Assembly (NCBI GenBank): GCA_947038135.1
Contig: CAMQVM010000069.1
Span: 1 to 7,504, forward strand
Length of the DNA stretch: 7,504 bases
From: an uncultured Rikenellaceae bacterium
GTDB taxonomy: Bacteria > Bacteroidota > Bacteroidia > Bacteroidales > Rikenellaceae
Direction: 5' to 3'
In this document: in pieces, positions 5,022 to 7,504 of the stretch
Position numbering within the stretch: position 1 is the stretch's first letter
How the letters are laid out: every line of letters starts with the position of its first letter
Notes under the pieces: generated by a model
Database searches by the model: none
What the model was told of the DNA's origin: nothing
What the model saw: only the letters and a program-made list of their open reading frames with translations
Program-made: the position numbers and the translations under genes

Positions 5022-7504
5022 TTTGAAACGAAATATATTCAGAAATATTTTTTTAGTAGTCAGTATGATTACTTTACTACACACTGCAATTTCAGCAGTG
5101 GTTTTTGGTGCTGATGCTCAGTATGAGCTAGCAGTGCAGCAAGATAGTATAGCATTGAAAAATGCTGCGGAGATAGGTTCTACGGTGCTGAAAGGTGTCA
5201 AGATTGACTCTACAAAGCTTAAGGCTATTGTGGCAGATTCTTCGGTGCTAGATATTGTTGATGCAGATTCTAAAACTGTTGAAGCTGTTGAAATAGATTC
5301 AGTAAAGATCAAAACTATTGAAGTCGACTCAGCAAAGATCAAAGCTGTTGAAGTAGACTCGGCAAAGATCAAAACTATTGAAGTCGACTCAACAGCGTTA
5401 GACTCTATGGGCTTAGATACAACAATGCGTGAAAAAAATGCTTTTCTTTCTGATATAATAACAGGAACAGGAAAAGACTCAATGATCTATAACTTAAAAA
5501 ATGGAGTTCTAAACATCTATAAAGAGGGTAACATAGAGTATACCAATACAGCTATGAAGGCCGATTTTTTCGAAATGCGCCTTAACGAAGACCTTATTAT
5601 CGCAAAAGGAGTTTTAGATACTATGACTGGAGTGTTATCAAAAGCTCAATTTACAGAGGGTGAAACCACTTATGATCTTGATAGTATGCACTATAATGTA
5701 GATAGTAAAAAAGCGAAAATTTACGAGGTGGCATTTAAAGAGGGCGAGGGAACACTACACGGTAAAGATATTAAGATGGTTGGTGATGGAATGTTTAATA
5801 TTCACGGTGGTAAATATTCTACTTGTGATGCAAATTGTCCCCACTTTTATATGCACCTAACTAAGGCGCAGTTTGTTCAAACTGAAGACAGCAAAAAAGT
5901 CATTTTTGGTCCTATGTATATGGTTATTGAAGATGTTCCTCTTCCGTTAGCTCTTCCTTTTGGTTTTTTCCCGATGATGGATGATAAAAACTCAGGAGTT
6001 ATATTGCCTGAAATTGGAGAAGAGAATCTTAAAGGGTTTTATGTTAGGGGTTTAGGATACTACTATATAGTAAACGATTATATGGACCTTACAGCTATGG
6101 CAGGTATCTATACTATGGGGTCGTGGGAGGCTTCATTAAACTCTATGTATAAGGTAAGGTATAAATATAATGGTAACTTTGGTCTTAACTACTCTAAAGA
6201 TATTATAGGCAGCGAAGGTAGCACCGACTACTCTAACATGAATAACTACCGTATAACATGGACGCACTCGCAAGACCCTAAATTCTTGCCTGGAAGCACC
6301 TTCTCAGCGAACGTAAACTGGAGCTCTAGCAGCTACAATAAATATGATGCTACCGATATGGATGACTATGTTAGTAGCCAAACCAACTCTTCAGTGTCGT
6401 ACTCTAAAACATGGGCAGGAACGCCGTTTTCGCTCTCTACCAACCTGCAACACTCGCAGAATAACCGAGACTCAACAGTGATGCTATCTATGCCAAACGT
6501 TGTTTTTAGTGTCTCACGTTTTATGCCTTTTCAGCGTAAAAACTTGGTTGGTACACCACGCTGGTATGAAAAAATAGCTATGTCGTATACTGGTACATTA
6601 AATAACTCGGTAACTTCAAAGGAAGATGAGCTTTTTACTCCACAAATGTTTGCTGATCTGAAGTATGGTGTAAAGCATGATGTGCCAATCTCTACATCTG
6701 TCAATGTTTTTAAATTTTTCAATGTCTCTCCATCTATAAACTATACCGAAAGGTGGTATTTCAACAGTATAAATAAACAGTGGGACCCAGAGCTTGAACA
6801 GCTTGTTGTTGCCGATACAGTGCAGGGTTTCAATAGAGTTTTCGATTATCGTTTTTCGGCAGGTGTATCTACTCGTATATATGGAGCATTCAACTTTAAA
6901 GGAGCTGACCCAATAGTAAAGGCTATTCGTCATGTTATTACTCCTTCGGTTAGTGGATCTTACTCTCCAAATTTTGGCGATCCTAAATATGGATATTACA
7001 AAGCTGTTCAGTCTAGTGCACAGGGCGATGTAACCTATTATAGCCCATACGAAAATGGAATATATGGAGTGCCAGGTAGAGGGCAGAATGCTTCACTATC
7101 TTTCTCTTTAGGGCAGAGCTTAGAGATGAAGGTGCGTTCACGTGCCGATACAACAGGTACTAAAAAGTTGAAAATCATAGAGAGTTTGCAAGCGTCATCA
7201 TCATATAATTTTCTTGCCGACTCAATGAAGCTATCAACTATAAGTGTAAATTTACGTACCACACTTTTCAAATCTTTTGGTTTGAATATAAACTCAACGT
7301 TCGACCCTTATGCACTCGATAAAGATGGTAGAAGGATTGCTACATACTCTATAAAGCAGGGTAAATTGGCACGACTAACATCTTTAGGATTCTCTTTTGG
7401 TTACTCATTTAGGAGTGTATTTGGTATAGAAGATGCAGGTACAGGTAGCGGGTCTATTCCAGAGGCATCAAGTGCACAACAGCAGATGTTTAATGAAAAT
7501 CAAG
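5014..7504 (+). CDS. lptD: LptD-like (OstA/Imp) outer-membrane LPS assembly protein, 3' partial
   Basis: The frame is open from ATG 5014 to the window end: 830 codons plus one base, stop not reached. Residues 1-36 form a signal peptide with hydrophobic core IFLVVSMITLLHTAISAVVF and a probable cut after ADA. Residues 63-136 are a ten-residue repeat region, described separately. From about 155 comes an OstA/LptA-type beta-jellyroll domain (SMIYNLKNGVLNIYKEGNIEY, ADFFEMRL, GKDIKMVGDGMFNIHGG, YSTCD, KKVIFGPMYMVIEDVPLP). FPMMDDKNSGVILPEIGE and LGYYYIVNDYMDLT follow, then alternating beta strands rich in aromatic and Ser/Asn residues (about 345 onward) as in the C-terminal barrel. LptD with LptE inserts lipopolysaccharide into the outer leaflet. 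I see only two cysteines (C271, C275), so the four-cysteine disulfide pattern of E. coli LptD is absent in the visible part. The ATG is chosen because upstream ATGs end within seven codons. The family is confident; the LPS role is inferred from homology and from lpxB nearby. Confidence 0.9.
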   Translation, partial: MISLKRNIFRNIFLVVSMITLLHTAISAVVFGADAQYELAVQQDSIALKNAAEIGSTVLKGVKIDSTKLKAIVADSSVLDIVDADSKTVEAVEIDSVKIKTIEVDSAKIKAVEVDSAKIKTIEVDSTALDSMGLDTTMREKNAFLSDIITGTGKDSMIYNLKNGVLNIYKEGNIEYTNTAMKADFFEMRLNEDLIIAKGVLDTMTGVLSKAQFTEGETTYDLDSMHYNVDSKKAKIYEVAFKEGEGTLHGKDIKMVGDGMFNIHGGKYSTCDANCPHFYMHLTKAQFVQTEDSKKVIFGPMYMVIEDVPLPLALPFGFFPMMDDKNSGVILPEIGEENLKGFYVRGLGYYYIVNDYMDLTAMAGIYTMGSWEASLNSMYKVRYKYNGNFGLNYSKDIIGSEGSTDYSNMNNYRITWTHSQDPKFLPGSTFSANVNWSSSSYNKYDATDMDDYVSSQTNSSVSYSKTWAGTPFSLSTNLQHSQNNRDSTVMLSMPNVVFSVSRFMPFQRKNLVGTPRWYEKIAMSYTGTLNNSVTSKEDELFTPQMFADLKYGVKHDVPISTSVNVFKFFNVSPSINYTERWYFNSINKQWDPELEQLVVADTVQGFNRVFDYRFSAGVSTRIYGAFNFKGADPIVKAIRHVITPSVSGSYSPNFGDPKYGYYKAVQSSAQGDVTYYSPYENGIYGVPGRGQNASLSFSLGQSLEMKVRSRADTTGTKKLKIIESLQASSSYNFLADSMKLSTISVNLRTTLFKSFGLNINSTFDPYALDKDGRRIATYSIKQGKLARLTSLGFSFGYSFRSVFGIEDAGTGSGSIPEASSAQQQMFNENQ
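5200..5421 (+). repeat. Ten-residue DS repeat array inside the lptD-like gene
   Basis: Residues 63-136 of the LptD-like protein repeat with an exact ten-residue period. Asp-Ser pairs fall at 65, 75, 85, 95, 105, 115 and 125, and a degenerate Asp-Thr at 135. The consensus unit is roughly E-V-D-S-x-K-I-K-x-I. At DNA level the best-preserved part is four 30-nt units at 5281-5400. Units two and four are the most alike: 5304-5331 and 5364-5391 are identical over 28 nt, 60 nt apart, and units one and three share GCTGTTGAA. This suggests duplication of a 60-nt pair of units. The array lies between the signal peptide and the OstA domain, so it is expected to be a periplasmic spacer. Its frame-preserving 30-nt unit allows length change by slippage or recombination. 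Confidence 0.85.

Noticed and set aside
5118..5372. Minus-strand 84-residue frame with repeated FAESTST-like units
   Set aside because: It is the antisense shadow of the ten-residue repeat in the lptD-like gene; the regular look comes from that repeat, and it has no promoter or start context.
5281..5400. 30-nt units as a CRISPR array
   Set aside because: There are no spacers between units; the repeats are contiguous, in frame, and encode a periodic peptide.
6531..7271. Three short minus-strand frames inside the lptD-like gene
   Set aside because: They overlap one another and lie wholly opposite a continuous OstA-family frame; no recognisable protein features.

Overview
The window looks like ordinary chromosomal DNA from a low-GC member of the Bacteroidota, probably Bacteroidales-like. 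Four things point there. The outer-membrane protein at the right end is of the Bacteroidota LptD type. The MCE protein ends in the 'ENPKRYVHFSLFGRK' tail I know from Bacteroidota homologues. The starts lack recognisable Shine-Dalgarno sequences and sit behind A/T-rich leaders. The one divergent intergenic region carries TAnnTTTG (-7 type) promoter boxes on both strands. No mobile element, CRISPR array, tRNA, rRNA or phage gene was seen.

Layout. Positions 9-2570 (+) hold three genes: a glyoxalase-II-like metallo-beta-lactamase-fold hydrolase, trmD (tRNA m1G37 methyltransferase) whose ATG directly abuts the preceding stop, and, after 60 nt, lpxB (lipid A disaccharide synthase). Positions 2571-2780 are a convergent intergenic region. 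It contains a 62-bp perfect palindrome, probably a bidirectional terminator, and a second, purely A/T-stemmed hairpin. Positions 2781-4843 (-) hold a two-gene unit: a secreted N-acetylmuramoyl-L-alanine amidase with a C-terminal SPOR-like domain, followed 20 nt later by a membrane-anchored MCE/MlaD-family protein. Positions 4844-5013 are a divergent promoter region. From 5014 (+) an lptD-like gene runs off the right edge with 830 codons visible. It is open-ended because the window stops before its stop codon.

The theme is envelope biogenesis. LpxB makes the disaccharide core of lipid A, and the LptD-like protein is the expected outer-membrane port for delivering lipopolysaccharide to the surface. 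The MCE protein belongs to a family that moves lipids between inner and outer membranes, and the amidase cuts peptidoglycan cross-bridging stems. TrmD and the hydrolase are housekeeping neighbours.

I found no evidence of a new multi-gene system. The items most worth a second look are the long perfect palindrome between lpxB and the MCE gene, and a strict ten-residue 'DS' repeat between the signal peptide and the periplasmic domain of the LptD-like protein. That repeat contains a 28-nt exact DNA duplication.
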